Source: Phycisphaerales bacterium
Lineage (GTDB): Bacteria; Planctomycetota; Phycisphaerae; UBA1845; UTPLA1
Assembly: GCA_022360095.1 (NCBI GenBank)
Contig: JAKSDK010001896.1
Location: 1 to 64,000, forward strand
Reading direction: 5' to 3'
Length of the DNA stretch: 64,000 nucleotides
A program made the translations under genes and the position numbers. Below are positions 19,089 through 27,987 of this stretch, piece after piece; position 1 is the stretch's first letter; every line of letters begins with the position of its first letter. The notes below the pieces were generated by a model, which saw only the letters and a program-made list of their open reading frames with translations, was not told the origin of the DNA and made no database searches.

Positions 19089-20228
19089 TTATCTCGTGTG
19101 AGCGGCGATGGGCAGCGTCTCGTGGCGGCTGCCGAGTTGGCGGTACAAGCGAAGAAAGCCGGCAACCATTTTCGAGACCGAGTGGTGGGAGCGCGCCCTG
19201 GCCTGACCGGTGGCTGCGATCGTTCGCGCCAGTTCCGGCTGATCCAGCAAATCATCGATTCGTCGAGCCAGTTCGATTTCGTCCCGCTCTGGAAAGAGCA
19301 GGGCAGTCTGTCGATCAATCAGGTCGTCGCAAAAAGAACCCCTGGCCGCGATGACAACCAGGCCCAGAGCCATCGCATGGATGAGTTCCTCGCGAAATAC
19401 GGGCAGCGCGTGGGGAAGGCAGAAAACGTCTGCCGCTCGCATCGCGGCTCTCAGGTGTTCCAGTCGGCCTGTAAAGGTGACGTTGAGGCCGATATTCAGG
19501 GATTCAGCCATGTGTCGCAACTGAGATTCCGCAGGGCCTTTGCCAAGGATGAAGAGCTGCAACCCGGCACGTTTTTGTAAAACGTGACGTGTGGCGAGAA
19601 GCAACGTGTCTAAGCCTGCGTCAGCCGTCAAAGCGCCGGCATAAACGACCGTCGGTGTATTCTGAGGTTCGTTGAATGCGGCCGGGGCATCCTCAGAGAC
19701 GACGCCCAAGGGGATGACTTCAGCGGATTTGGCGGCGAGGGGCGATGTTTTGATGGCTTCACGAATGGCCTCGACGGGTGTGACCAGCGCTGAGGCGTGA
19801 TCGAGCCAACGCATCAAATCCAAATCGTCCATCATCGCGGCGGAAGAGACGTTCAACACCAGTTCACCGCCGGTCGCCGTTGCAATCGCTGCGGCCAGGG
19901 GAGCCGTGGTCAGGGCCAGACCGTGCACGATGACCGTCGCGTCGTGTTGGATCGAGTCTATTTTTTGCTGAACTTTCGAGATCAGAGTCCGCACCGTCCA
20001 GTGTCGGAACGGCCAACTCATCTTGCTGTAGGAGAGGACGGATGTCGGACCGCTGATGAGCGTTGAGGCACGGTTATGTTCGGGGACCACGAGAATGACT
20101 TTGACGGGCTCATCGATCAAGCCGACTTGCAGATAGCGCACGACGGCCGGGAAGCGTTCGATGGCTTCCTCGTCGGCGACGAGGCCGAGGATCAATCGCT
20201 GCGAATGGTCGCTTTTGGCGGCAGACAC
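19089..20228 (-). CDS. Glycosyltransferase, GT4 family
   Basis: The 379-residue protein has a GT-B fold pattern. The C-terminal nucleotide-sugar half shows VVYAGALTADAGLDTLLLA, LQLFILGKGPAESQL, VTFTGRLEHLRAAMRAADVF and then the E-x7-E region PVFREELIHAMALGLVVIAA. It probably transfers a sugar from a nucleotide donor during surface-glycan synthesis; donor and acceptor are unknown. In the acidic motif the first Glu is in REELIHAMALG, as in many GT4 enzymes. No signal peptide. It converges on hen1 with a 15-base gap and lies downstream of the polytopic membrane protein on the same strand. Confidence 0.87.
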   Translation of the reverse strand: MSAAKSDHSQRLILGLVADEEAIERFPAVVRYLQVGLIDEPVKVILVVPEHNRASTLISGPTSVLSYSKMSWPFRHWTVRTLISKVQQKIDSIQHDATVIVHGLALTTAPLAAAIATATGGELVLNVSSAAMMDDLDLMRWLDHASALVTPVEAIREAIKTSPLAAKSAEVIPLGVVSEDAPAAFNEPQNTPTVVYAGALTADAGLDTLLLATRHVLQKRAGLQLFILGKGPAESQLRHMAESLNIGLNVTFTGRLEHLRAAMRAADVFCLPHALPVFREELIHAMALGLVVIAARGSFCDDLIDRQTALLFPERDEIELARRIDDLLDQPELARTIAATGQARARSHHSVSKMVAGFLRLYRQLGSRHETLPIAAHTR

Positions 20229-20324
20229 GGCAGTGCTTTCTACGCGGCGAGAAGGGACCGAAGATCTGTCCGATAACGGGCGCGATGGTTTGATCCATCG
20301 AGATGATCAAAGAGTCGGCCGACG

Positions 20325-21863
20325 CTACCTGACTCTAGTATATGATTTTGAGCAGCTTTCTGTCCAAGGTTCCTGGCCGTTTTTTTGTTTTTCGTGTGAC
20401 GGATTGTATGGATCGTCATCGAATTGAGTGTGCTGAACGGTGAGGAAACGGCTGACGAGATAACCGCCGATCAGAAATGTGCCGAGCAGCATCGCGCCGT
20501 GTTTCAGGGTGCCGACCAGTAAGGAGCCCGTTCCGAAACTGTGCAGGTACAAGACGATGAAATCCTGGCGGATATCCCAATTCAACTTGTCAGGATTGGT
20601 CGGTGCAATCGCGTCATAGGCGACCGTGCCGACGAGATACAGCAGAACGGAGAACGCGCCCGTGATGAGCAGTGCCCCAGGGGCCGCCCTCAGTCCCCGC
20701 TTATGCAGGGTGGAGGAATTGGGGGTCGGCCATTGGAGAGCGATGAGCAAGACGAGGCCGGGGACGGTTTCCGCCATCATGCGGGCCCCGCCGTAAGTCA
20801 ATGCCCCGTTCCAGGCCCACCATTTTGACATCAGCAGCCACTGGGCGATGACGCCTAAGATGATCCAGCGGGCGAGTTCGTTCGCTTCCGGCGTAGGTGC
20901 GTTGTCCGGGCGAAGACGCAAACGCAATGCGAATCCAAGTAGCAGGAATGACGAGTAAACGAGGAGACCGCAGGTCGGGCTGAGCATCAGACCGATCAGG
21001 CCCTCCAACATCGGCGCCTCGAACCGTTCGCTTGCTTCGCCGCCGTACCCGGTCGTCAACGGGGCGCCGAATGCGTGTGCGTTGTAGAGCAGCGTCAAGC
21101 CAGGGAACAACAGACCTGCGGCGACGACCACGGGGAGATAGCGACGCCAGGGTGCTCTGCTTATGAAGAGGCCCAATGGCAAGGCGGCCACAAATACGGC
21201 GGGAGGACGGGAGGCCACGACGAGGCCGGCAAGCACGCCTGCGGCCAAGGCTCGACGCTGCGTCATCTCAGGCAGGGACAGAATCGCCAGGAGCAGCATG
21301 ACGGCGGTGACCGGGACGGTCTGATTACTGAGTTGACTGAAGGCATTGTGCCAGAGTGTGGTTCCCAAGACGGCAAACACCGTGAGGAGCGCCGCCCACG
21401 AACCGGGCATGAATCGGCGCAGGGTCCAGGCCATGGTTCCGGCGAAGACGGCGGTGAAGATCAAGGTTGCCAGGCGGCCGATTCTCAATAGTGCCTTCTC
21501 TTCCATGATCGATGAATCGAGATTGAACAACTCGGCCGCAACGACAAAGGGGGCGAAAATCGGCGTCGCTGCCACGCCTGCCCAAATGGGATAGCGTGAG
21601 AACAGTCCCTGTTTGGTTTCGACGGCCCAGTAGCACTCGGTCGATTGGTAGCCGTCCTTCAATGGTCTGAATTCTCCCAGTTCCAGGTTGCCCTCGCACA
21701 GCAAGCTGGCAGGAATGAGCACGTTGGGAACATTGTCATTGCTGATCGAACGGATGTTGACGACGGCGGCGAGCATTGCGCACCAGAGTCCGATGAAGAT
21801 CGCCCATCGCAGGCCCGTGTCGCCGGTGTCGAATGAGTTCGTGATTTCCAGTAACTTTTTCAT
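20325..21863 (-). CDS. Polytopic membrane protein, GT-C glycosyltransferase-like
   Basis: About 513 residues with roughly ten to twelve hydrophobic segments (for example LRWAIFIGLWCAMLAAVVNI, AALLTVFAVLGTTLWHN, AVMLLLAILSLP, LLVYSSFLLLGFALRL, ALLITGAFSVLLYLVGTVAY). A loop with charged and polar residues follows the first helix, as in GT-C enzymes that use lipid-linked sugars. The catalytic motif is not certain, so the call is by topology and by the neighbouring GT4 gene. ATG 21863 is chosen because GGAG lies six bases before it. The C-terminal tail is hydrophilic. Confidence 0.65.
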   Translation of the reverse strand: MKKLLEITNSFDTGDTGLRWAIFIGLWCAMLAAVVNIRSISNDNVPNVLIPASLLCEGNLELGEFRPLKDGYQSTECYWAVETKQGLFSRYPIWAGVAATPIFAPFVVAAELFNLDSSIMEEKALLRIGRLATLIFTAVFAGTMAWTLRRFMPGSWAALLTVFAVLGTTLWHNAFSQLSNQTVPVTAVMLLLAILSLPEMTQRRALAAGVLAGLVVASRPPAVFVAALPLGLFISRAPWRRYLPVVVAAGLLFPGLTLLYNAHAFGAPLTTGYGGEASERFEAPMLEGLIGLMLSPTCGLLVYSSFLLLGFALRLRLRPDNAPTPEANELARWIILGVIAQWLLMSKWWAWNGALTYGGARMMAETVPGLVLLIALQWPTPNSSTLHKRGLRAAPGALLITGAFSVLLYLVGTVAYDAIAPTNPDKLNWDIRQDFIVLYLHSFGTGSLLVGTLKHGAMLLGTFLIGGYLVSRFLTVQHTQFDDDPYNPSHEKQKNGQEPWTESCSKSYTRVR

Positions 21864-21965
21864 CGAGACTCCGGGAAGTACCATGAAGATTATCGAACCA
21901 GAAGCAGTCGGAAATAACCTCCAAACTGCCAAATTGTCCCGAGATGACGCCCAGTGTGTTAAACT

Positions 21966-23447
21966 ATGGGCGTCCGCATGACCCAACGATCTGACAGATA
22001 CGTCATGACTGCTATCCACCGTATCAGCCGGCGATTCGGGGTCGTCCTCGTTGTGGTTGGCGCCACGACCTGTTTCACGCGCGGGGTCGAAGCCCATCCG
22101 GGAATGAGCCTGGGTTTGAACATCACAGTCAACGACGAAGGCTTGACCTACGAAATCACCGTCTCAAATGATCTCTACAATCATTTCATTCCCGGCAAAC
22201 GCGACGATTTGAAGCTCGAGGTGGACGGCAAGGCATTTCGCTTGCTCGACGCCGAGCAAGAGCAACGAGAACGTCTCGCGATCGAAGCCTTTTTCAAGGA
22301 CCGCAATCCCGTCACGATCGACGGAGTCCGTGTCAAGCCGATCCTCGGCGACATGCAATTCATGTTGGCGCTTCACCCGATTGTCCAATTGCCTCATCCC
22401 GCCTTGCCTCCCGACGTTCGTTTTACACTCAAGCATCCGACGAAGATGCCTCCCAAGCGCATTTCGATGATCTGGGACGCATTTCCCCCGGACCTGCGCG
22501 AGATCGATAGGAACCCGGAGGCGAAGCTGGAAGTCTGGTCCGAACTGGATGCCTACGATGAAAACCGGCTCGTTTTCTTCGAAGTCGGTGAGCCCGAGTT
22601 TACCTGGCACAAGCCGAACCAATCGGCGAAGCAGCGCGTCAAACCGGTCATCGCGTCGCAGCCAGTGAACAGGATTTCGGTTCCGCTGCTGTCGTTGGGG
22701 CTGATCGGTGTCTGGGGCGTGGTTCTGCTGGGCTTTCGATTCTCAGGGCAGTGGCCCGATGTGCGGCGCCGTATGATGGCCATCACGATCGTTCCCGTCG
22801 TGACGGCGATGCTCTGCCACAATCTTCTCGTTGCTCAGGTCCAAGCCCCGTGGGGGACACAGGTCAATCTTCCTGGTGAAGACGCCGCTATTGAGATTTT
22901 TTCGTCCTTGCAAGCGAACATCTATCGCGCCTTCGACTATAAATCGGAAAGTGACATTTATGACGTTCTGAAACAAAGTGTGGACGGTCCTCTGCTCGAT
23001 CGGCTCTACAACGAAGTGTACCAAAGTCTGATCATGCGCGATCAGGGCGGGGCGGTCGCGCGGGTCCAATCGGTGGATATCATCGATGTTGAGGTCTTGT
23101 CTTCGGGCGCATTGCCGGATACGGATGACCCCGCGTTTACGGTGAGGGTCCTTTGGCAAGTGCACGGCGCCGTATCTCATTGGGGGCATATTCACGCGCG
23201 CACCAACGAGTACCGGGCAGATTACACGGTGGCCCGACGGGGCGACCATTGGAAGATCATCGGAGTCGAAGTCCTCGAACAGCTTCGTGTGGTTGCTGAA
23301 GAAGAAAGCGACGCAGAAGATGAAGAAGTCGAAGAGGATGAAGAATGGGAGTACGAGGAAGATGATGAGGACGAATGGGAAGACGTAGAAGGTGATGTGG
23401 AATCAAGCGGTGCGCTCGAGTCGGATCGCGAGGGTGCCGTTCCATGA
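21966..23447 (+). CDS. Exported membrane-anchored protein with acidic tail, first gene of ABC operon
   Basis: The 493-residue protein is not recognised. It has a signal peptide (ISRRFGVVLVVVGATTCFTR..VEA|HPG), an extracytoplasmic domain of about 200 residues, a membrane helix (about 235-255, ISVPLLSLGLIGVWGVVLLG) and possibly another near 270. A second soluble domain (IYRAFDYKSESDIYDVLKQS) follows, and a Glu/Asp-rich tail from about residue 440. Its stop overlaps the ATPase start (ATGA), so it is co-translated with the transporter and may be an accessory subunit. ATG 22005 (MTAIHRISRRF) is an alternative start nearer the signal peptide. Confidence 0.7.
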   Translation: MGVRMTQRSDRYVMTAIHRISRRFGVVLVVVGATTCFTRGVEAHPGMSLGLNITVNDEGLTYEITVSNDLYNHFIPGKRDDLKLEVDGKAFRLLDAEQEQRERLAIEAFFKDRNPVTIDGVRVKPILGDMQFMLALHPIVQLPHPALPPDVRFTLKHPTKMPPKRISMIWDAFPPDLREIDRNPEAKLEVWSELDAYDENRLVFFEVGEPEFTWHKPNQSAKQRVKPVIASQPVNRISVPLLSLGLIGVWGVVLLGFRFSGQWPDVRRRMMAITIVPVVTAMLCHNLLVAQVQAPWGTQVNLPGEDAAIEIFSSLQANIYRAFDYKSESDIYDVLKQSVDGPLLDRLYNEVYQSLIMRDQGGAVARVQSVDIIDVEVLSSGALPDTDDPAFTVRVLWQVHGAVSHWGHIHARTNEYRADYTVARRGDHWKIIGVEVLEQLRVVAEEESDAEDEEVEEDEEWEYEEDDEDEWEDVEGDVESSGALESDREGAVP

Positions 23448-24112
23448 TCGAGATTAAAGGATTGGATTTCCAATACGGCGAGGGCGACTTTCACCTGGAT
23501 GTTCCGGAGCTTTCCATTGCCCGTGGCGAAAAGGTGGCGTTCATCGGACCGAGCGGCTCGGGAAAAACGACGCTCATCTATCTCATCGCCGGTGTCCTGC
23601 AGGCAAACAAGGGCTCCATTCGTGTTGATGACATCGAATTGAGCGAGTTGCCGGACAAACGGCGGCGAGTCTTCCGCATCTCGCAAATCGGCTTCGTATT
23701 TCAAGAGTTCGAGCTCATTGAATATCTCTCCGTCCGGGACAATATTCTGCTGCCTTATCATCTGAATCCAGCTCTGACCGTCTCGCCGGATGTTCCCGAA
23801 ACGGTTGAGTCGCTGGCTGTGTCGATGAAGCTTGCCGACAAGCTCAAGCGTTTCCCGAAAACACTCTCACAGGGAGAAAAACAGCGTGTCGCGATTTGTC
23901 GGGCGCTCGTTGCAGCCCCGGACCTTCTCATCGCCGATGAACCGACTGGAAACCTTGACCCCGCAACGGCTGGATCGATCCTGGAGCTTCTTCTTGAAAC
24001 CGTAGAGCTCCGACGATCGACCTTGCTGATGGTGACACACAATCACGGTCTGTTGAAATCCTTCGACCGTGTGATCGATGTTATGGATTTCGCGTCAGGG
24101 AGGGCACCGTGA
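23444..24112 (+). CDS. ABC transporter ATP-binding protein, LolD/MacB type
   Basis: The 222-residue ATPase is complete: Walker A GPSGSGKTT (about 37-45), Q-loop FVFQEFELIEYLS, signature LSQGEKQRVAICRAL, Walker B LLIADEPTGNLD and switch His in LLMVTHN. The LSQGEKQRV form and the short length match the LolD/FtsE/MacB group, which powers mechanotransmission by FtsX-like permeases rather than classical uptake. It overlaps the upstream exported protein by ATGA and the downstream permease by GTGA, so all three are translated together. Confidence 0.93.
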   Translation: MIEIKGLDFQYGEGDFHLDVPELSIARGEKVAFIGPSGSGKTTLIYLIAGVLQANKGSIRVDDIELSELPDKRRRVFRISQIGFVFQEFELIEYLSVRDNILLPYHLNPALTVSPDVPETVESLAVSMKLADKLKRFPKTLSQGEKQRVAICRALVAAPDLLIADEPTGNLDPATAGSILELLLETVELRRSTLLMVTHNHGLLKSFDRVIDVMDFASGRAP

Positions 24113-25278
24113 GGCGAATTCTGTTTCTGGCTTGGCGATACGTGGCGTATCACAGGGGCAAGACGGCCATCTTGACCGCCGCTCTTACGCTGACCACGAT
24201 CCTTCCGCTGTCGGCTCACCTGTTGATTGACCGATACGGAGAATCGTTGATCGCCAGGGCGCAGGCCACGCCGCTTGTCCTTGGGGCCAAAGGCAACCGG
24301 TTTGATTTGGTGCTGAAGGCGCTGTACTTCAGTCCTGCGAGTGTGGATCCCGTTTACATGTCGGAGGTGGATTCGATCCGCGAGAGCGAGCTTGGTGAAC
24401 CCATCCCGCTGCATCTTCGATTCACTGCGCGCAAACGACCTCTCGTGGGGACGACGCTGGAATACTTTGAGTTTCGCGCGCTTTCATTACGAAATGGAGC
24501 GCTGCCAACGGTTCTTGGGCAGGCCGTGCTCGGTTCCAAGATCGCTGCCGAATTGGAAAAAGACGTTGGAAGCTCCTTGTTCTCCGATCAACAGACGCTC
24601 TACGACATCACCAAGACCTACCCGTTGAAAATGTCTATCGTGGGAGTGCTGAAGGAATCCGGAACACCGGACGATGAGGCGGTTTTTGTTGACATCAAGA
24701 CTGCGTGGATCATCGAGGGCATCATGCACGGTCATCAGGATGTGACGACCGTGCAGGATGAGTCGGTGATTCTGGGGCGCGATAACGACACGGTCGTGGC
24801 GAACGCGTCGATCGTCCAGTACCACGAAGTGACCCCCGAGAACGTGGATTCGTTTCACACGCATTCGGCCTCGGACGAGTTGCCGGTGACGGCGATCATC
24901 GTTGTGCCGTCCGATCTTAAGTCCGGGACCCTGCTCAAGGCCCGCTACAATCTTTCGGAGAGTCAACGGATGCTTGTTCCGTTAGAGGTGGTTGAGGAAC
25001 TGATGCATTTGGTGTTTAGGATCAAGCGTTTTTTCGATGCGAATTTCGCGCTAATCCTGGTTTCCACCGGCTTGTTCATTGCGCTCGTCGTGTTGTTGTC
25101 GCATCGACTCAGAAAACGCGAAATGGAGACCATGCATAAGATTGGGTGCAGTCGGCTCACGGTGTTCTGGCTCCAGGCGGCCGAGTTGGCGATCGTATTG
25201 ACCATGAGCCTCGCCGTTTCGGTCACGCTTTCACTTGTCGTTGTGTCGATGGCGCCGCATATTATGCGATTGAAGTGA
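24109..25278 (+). CDS. FtsX/MacB-type ABC permease
   Basis: The 389-residue protein starts with GTG overlapping the ATPase stop. It has one N-terminal helix (ILTAALTLTTILPLSAHLLI), a large periplasmic domain (about residues 45-295, MacB-PCD-like with RALSLRNGALPTVLGQAVLG and YPLKMSIVGVLKESGTPDDE), then helices at about 305-325 and 345-385. The segment RLRKREMETMHKIGCSRLTV is the FtsX-family coupling region. A typical FtsX permease has four helices; here two or three follow the periplasmic domain. It would act as a homodimer with the upstream ATPase. Confidence 0.87.
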   Translation: MRRILFLAWRYVAYHRGKTAILTAALTLTTILPLSAHLLIDRYGESLIARAQATPLVLGAKGNRFDLVLKALYFSPASVDPVYMSEVDSIRESELGEPIPLHLRFTARKRPLVGTTLEYFEFRALSLRNGALPTVLGQAVLGSKIAAELEKDVGSSLFSDQQTLYDITKTYPLKMSIVGVLKESGTPDDEAVFVDIKTAWIIEGIMHGHQDVTTVQDESVILGRDNDTVVANASIVQYHEVTPENVDSFHTHSASDELPVTAIIVVPSDLKSGTLLKARYNLSESQRMLVPLEVVEELMHLVFRIKRFFDANFALILVSTGLFIALVVLLSHRLRKREMETMHKIGCSRLTVFWLQAAELAIVLTMSLAVSVTLSLVVVSMAPHIMRLK

Positions 25279-25303
25279 GTTCCTTAATTAGGAGAACGAC
25301 CGA

Positions 25304-26266
25304 TTGTTGCACCATTTCCGTCTTCGCGCGGCCAATCGGCCGATCGCCATGCTGTGCCTCGGCACATCACTCATGTTAGGGTGTGAAAGTAAGCAGCCGG
25401 AAAAACCATCGGCTCCCGTCAAGAAAATCCCGACCGTTTATACGACGTTCTATCCCACCACGTATTTCGCGAAGCGCATCGGCGGAAACAGGATCGAAGT
25501 GGTTTGTCCTTGTCCGGAAGATGCGGACCCGGCACAGTGGATGCCGGATGAAAAGACGATCAAGGCGTATCAGCAGGCAGATCTGATCGTGATCAACGGA
25601 GCCTCGTTTGAGAAATGGGTGGAAAAAGTCACTCTGCCGGAATCCCGGCTCGTCAATACGGCCAAGCCGCTGCAAAAAGAGTTTATCATTTTGCACGACA
25701 TCGTGACCCACGCGCATGGCCCTGAAGGGGAGCACAGCCACGAAGGCGTTGACGGTCACACCTGGCTCGATCCGATCAATGCGAAGATTCAGGCCACGGA
25801 AATCATGAACGCCCTCATCCGGATTTGCGGAGATGATAAGGAGACCTTTCAACGCGGTTTTGCCGAATTGGCGAAGGACCTGGATGCTTTGGATGCGCGC
25901 TATAGGAAGGTATCGAAGACGATGAAGGGGCGGCACCTCATGTCGTCGCATCCGGCATACAACTACCTCGCTCGGAGGTACGGATGGCGTCAAGAATACT
26001 ATCACTTGGACCCGGAGGTGATGCCTGATGAGCAGACGCTCCGTCGGATGAGGGAATCGGCACGGGCGCATTCGACGCGATTCATGCTTTGGGAGGCTCA
26101 GCCGGCCGCCATGGTCGCGGACAAGATTGGCGAACTCGGCCTTAGGCACCTGTTGTTTCTGCCATGTGAGGTGATGGGTGCCGACGAGATTGAGTCCGGA
26201 CGGGACTATTTGTCGATGATGAATGAGAACCTGGACCGGTTGGAAAAGGCACTCACGAAGGAATGA
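25304..26266 (+). CDS. TroA/ZnuA-like metal-binding lipoprotein
   Basis: The 320-residue protein starts at TTG 25304, eight to ten bases after AGGAG; ATG 25349 is possible. The signal peptide ends LGTSLMLGC, a lipobox. The rest is the cluster A-I (TroA) fold: IPTVYTTFYPTTYFAKRIGG, HTWLDPINAK with a ligand His, and SSHPAYNYLARRYG with another. The first His of the usual DPHxYEP motif is replaced (DPAQWMPDEKTIKAY). A short His-rich loop (THAHGPEGEHSHEG) is present. The family delivers Zn or Mn to ABC-3 permeases, but here the only partner encoded nearby is an FtsX-type permease 25 bases upstream. Confidence 0.9.
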   Translation: MLHHFRLRAANRPIAMLCLGTSLMLGCESKQPEKPSAPVKKIPTVYTTFYPTTYFAKRIGGNRIEVVCPCPEDADPAQWMPDEKTIKAYQQADLIVINGASFEKWVEKVTLPESRLVNTAKPLQKEFIILHDIVTHAHGPEGEHSHEGVDGHTWLDPINAKIQATEIMNALIRICGDDKETFQRGFAELAKDLDALDARYRKVSKTMKGRHLMSSHPAYNYLARRYGWRQEYYHLDPEVMPDEQTLRRMRESARAHSTRFMLWEAQPAAMVADKIGELGLRHLLFLPCEVMGADEIESGRDYLSMMNENLDRLEKALTKE

Positions 26267-26278
26267 TCGCTCGATCTG

Positions 26279-26308
26279 TTAACTTCTGAAGAGGAATATT
26301 GTTATAAT
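26279..26308 (+). promoter_or_regulatory. Possible sigma-70-like promoter upstream of the Lys-rich peptidase gene
   Basis: TTAACT (26279-26284) and a perfect TATAAT (26303-26308) are separated by 18 bases, about 155 bases before the ATG at 26464. The surrounding sequence is AT-rich compared with its neighbours. A further TAAAAT lies about 30 bases downstream, so the exact start is uncertain. Confidence 0.35.
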
Positions 26309-26463
26309 GATTTTTTGGACAAGCTTAGTCTTTTGAGATAAAATCAATATCGGGTTAGGATGTGATTAATAGCCGGCACTCCACGGTGACGTGCGTCATC
26401 GACCATGCCCTGATGCTGAATGACTTATAGCTGGTAAGTGTAAACGATTGGAGGTTCTGTCCG

Positions 26464-27894
26464 ATGTCAGGATCACGCATCTTTAAACTTGCGAATTTTG
26501 TCTTGGCTGTCTTGATCGTGGCCATTCTTTGGCCCGGCGCTGCTGCGGCCTTGATCCAGGAGGTACGCGCTGATCGGAGTGTCATGACCTCGGCCACGCA
26601 AAACAACGACTCTGACACCGAAGGCAGGAAGAAGAAAAAGAAGAAGAGAAAGAGCAAGAAGAAAAAGAGGAAAAAGAGGAAAAAAGGCAAGAAGAAGATT
26701 CGTTGGGGCCAGAAGCGAAATGAAAGCGACGAAAAATACGATAAGCGCTTCAAGAGACTTCTTAAGAGAATCAAGCAAGACAAAGCCGGGGATTACCGCG
26801 GCGGTCGCTTCGAGGACGAATCGGGCAACGAGATTAGATTGTGGACCCACATGGGGCATCCTGGGTGCCCGTTCATCATCCGTTCTGATATTAGCAAGGA
26901 ATTTACCGCCCATCTTGCCATGTACATGGAGATGCTCCACCGGGAATTCAGCACCGCGTATCGAATCCTGCTCGGATTCCCGGCCGATGTGAAGGAGCCC
27001 GTTGAGATCATCACGTTTGCAGATCGGGGCACCTATATGAAGGCAGGCGGCCTGCCCAGCAGCGGTGGTCAGTTCGGATTCGCCATGCACTTTGCCAACG
27101 ACCGCGGGCAGTCCTGGCCCGCCAGGCATTATCGCATGATGCAGTTCACCAGGGGAATTACGGATTTTGCCAAGTGGCCGAAGGGCGTGCTGAAGCATGA
27201 GTCTTGTCACATGGAACTGTATCTTCGCGTCGGCTACAAATTGGACCCCACGGGAACGATCGGGTTTCCCATCATCCCGCCCATCTGGTGGAACGAGGGG
27301 CAGGCCGGGGTTTTTGAGAATTGGGATTTCCGAAAGACGGTCGATGAGAACTTCGACGAGATTCCCAACCGCGGCCGGTATGCTCCGATGATCCGGCGCA
27401 TGTTTGATACCAAAGACTGGAAGGACTTCGATTACTATTGGACGATCAATCGTGGCAAATGGGATAGTGAAGGACGCGTGCTCAAGAATTATGCTCAGGG
27501 CTGGTCGATTTGTGCGTACATGATGACCGGAGGGCTGAAGGGACGTAATGACTTCCGCAGGATCTTTGATCTGACGAAGCGTGTTGGCACGAATAATCCG
27601 GACATCAGTTTTTCAGATCGAAAAATTCAGTTCTCCAGGGCCTGGGCCGAGGTGTTTCCTGAGGAAGCGCAGGCAAAGCTGTCGAAGAACTGGGAAGGAT
27701 GGGTCCAGGAGCATCTGCCCAAGGACGGAGAATCGGTTGTAGATGAGGAATTCAACCTTCGAAGCCACGGATACGACCCGGACACGACGGCAAGGCTCCA
27801 GCCGATCACCGATGAGAAGAAACAGAAGGAAAACGATGAGTGGGTCAAAAAAGAAGAGAAGCGTCGCAAGAAAGGAAAGATGATCGAATGGTAG
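26464..27894 (+). CDS. Secreted DUF1570-like metallopeptidase with extreme Lys-rich segment
   Basis: A 476-residue exported protein: signal peptide (LANFVLAVLIVAILWPGAAAA), then a segment at about 54-80 that is almost entirely Lys and Arg, then a gluzincin-like domain. HESCH (HExxH) in GVLKHESCHMELYLRVG at about 245 and the downstream Glu in WWNEGQAGVFENWDF are the expected zinc ligands and catalytic Glu, as in DUF1570/peptidase MA-like proteins. The C-terminus is again Lys/Glu-rich. It is probably an extracytoplasmic peptidase; the substrate is unknown, and the polybasic segment may bind anionic polymer. A good GC-rich leader and ATG define the start. Confidence 0.8.
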   Translation: MSGSRIFKLANFVLAVLIVAILWPGAAAALIQEVRADRSVMTSATQNNDSDTEGRKKKKKKRKSKKKKRKKRKKGKKKIRWGQKRNESDEKYDKRFKRLLKRIKQDKAGDYRGGRFEDESGNEIRLWTHMGHPGCPFIIRSDISKEFTAHLAMYMEMLHREFSTAYRILLGFPADVKEPVEIITFADRGTYMKAGGLPSSGGQFGFAMHFANDRGQSWPARHYRMMQFTRGITDFAKWPKGVLKHESCHMELYLRVGYKLDPTGTIGFPIIPPIWWNEGQAGVFENWDFRKTVDENFDEIPNRGRYAPMIRRMFDTKDWKDFDYYWTINRGKWDSEGRVLKNYAQGWSICAYMMTGGLKGRNDFRRIFDLTKRVGTNNPDISFSDRKIQFSRAWAEVFPEEAQAKLSKNWEGWVQEHLPKDGESVVDEEFNLRSHGYDPDTTARLQPITDEKKQKENDEWVKKEEKRRKKGKMIEW

Positions 27895-27947
27895 ATCGCT
27901 GTCCCTGATTCGATCGATTTTTCCCGAACAAAAAAGCAATGAATACG

Positions 27948-27982
27948 ACGGCCGCTCAGTTCACCGGTGATTGAGCGGCCGT
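27948..27982. terminator. Bidirectional terminator-like hairpin between convergent genes
   Basis: ACGGCCGCTCA (27948-27958) pairs perfectly with TGAGCGGCCGT (27972-27982) over a 13-base loop, itself containing CACCGGTG. It lies between the ends of the rightward peptidase gene and the leftward CAP protein. T-rich stretches follow on both sides (TTTCAATTAATT rightward; a T6 run some 12 bases beyond leftward). Confidence 0.6.
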
Positions 27983-27987
27983 TTCAA

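Noticed and set aside
21075-21491. Rightward 138-codon frame inside the membrane protein gene
   Set aside because: Gly/Gln/His-rich antisense shadow of hydrophobic helices.
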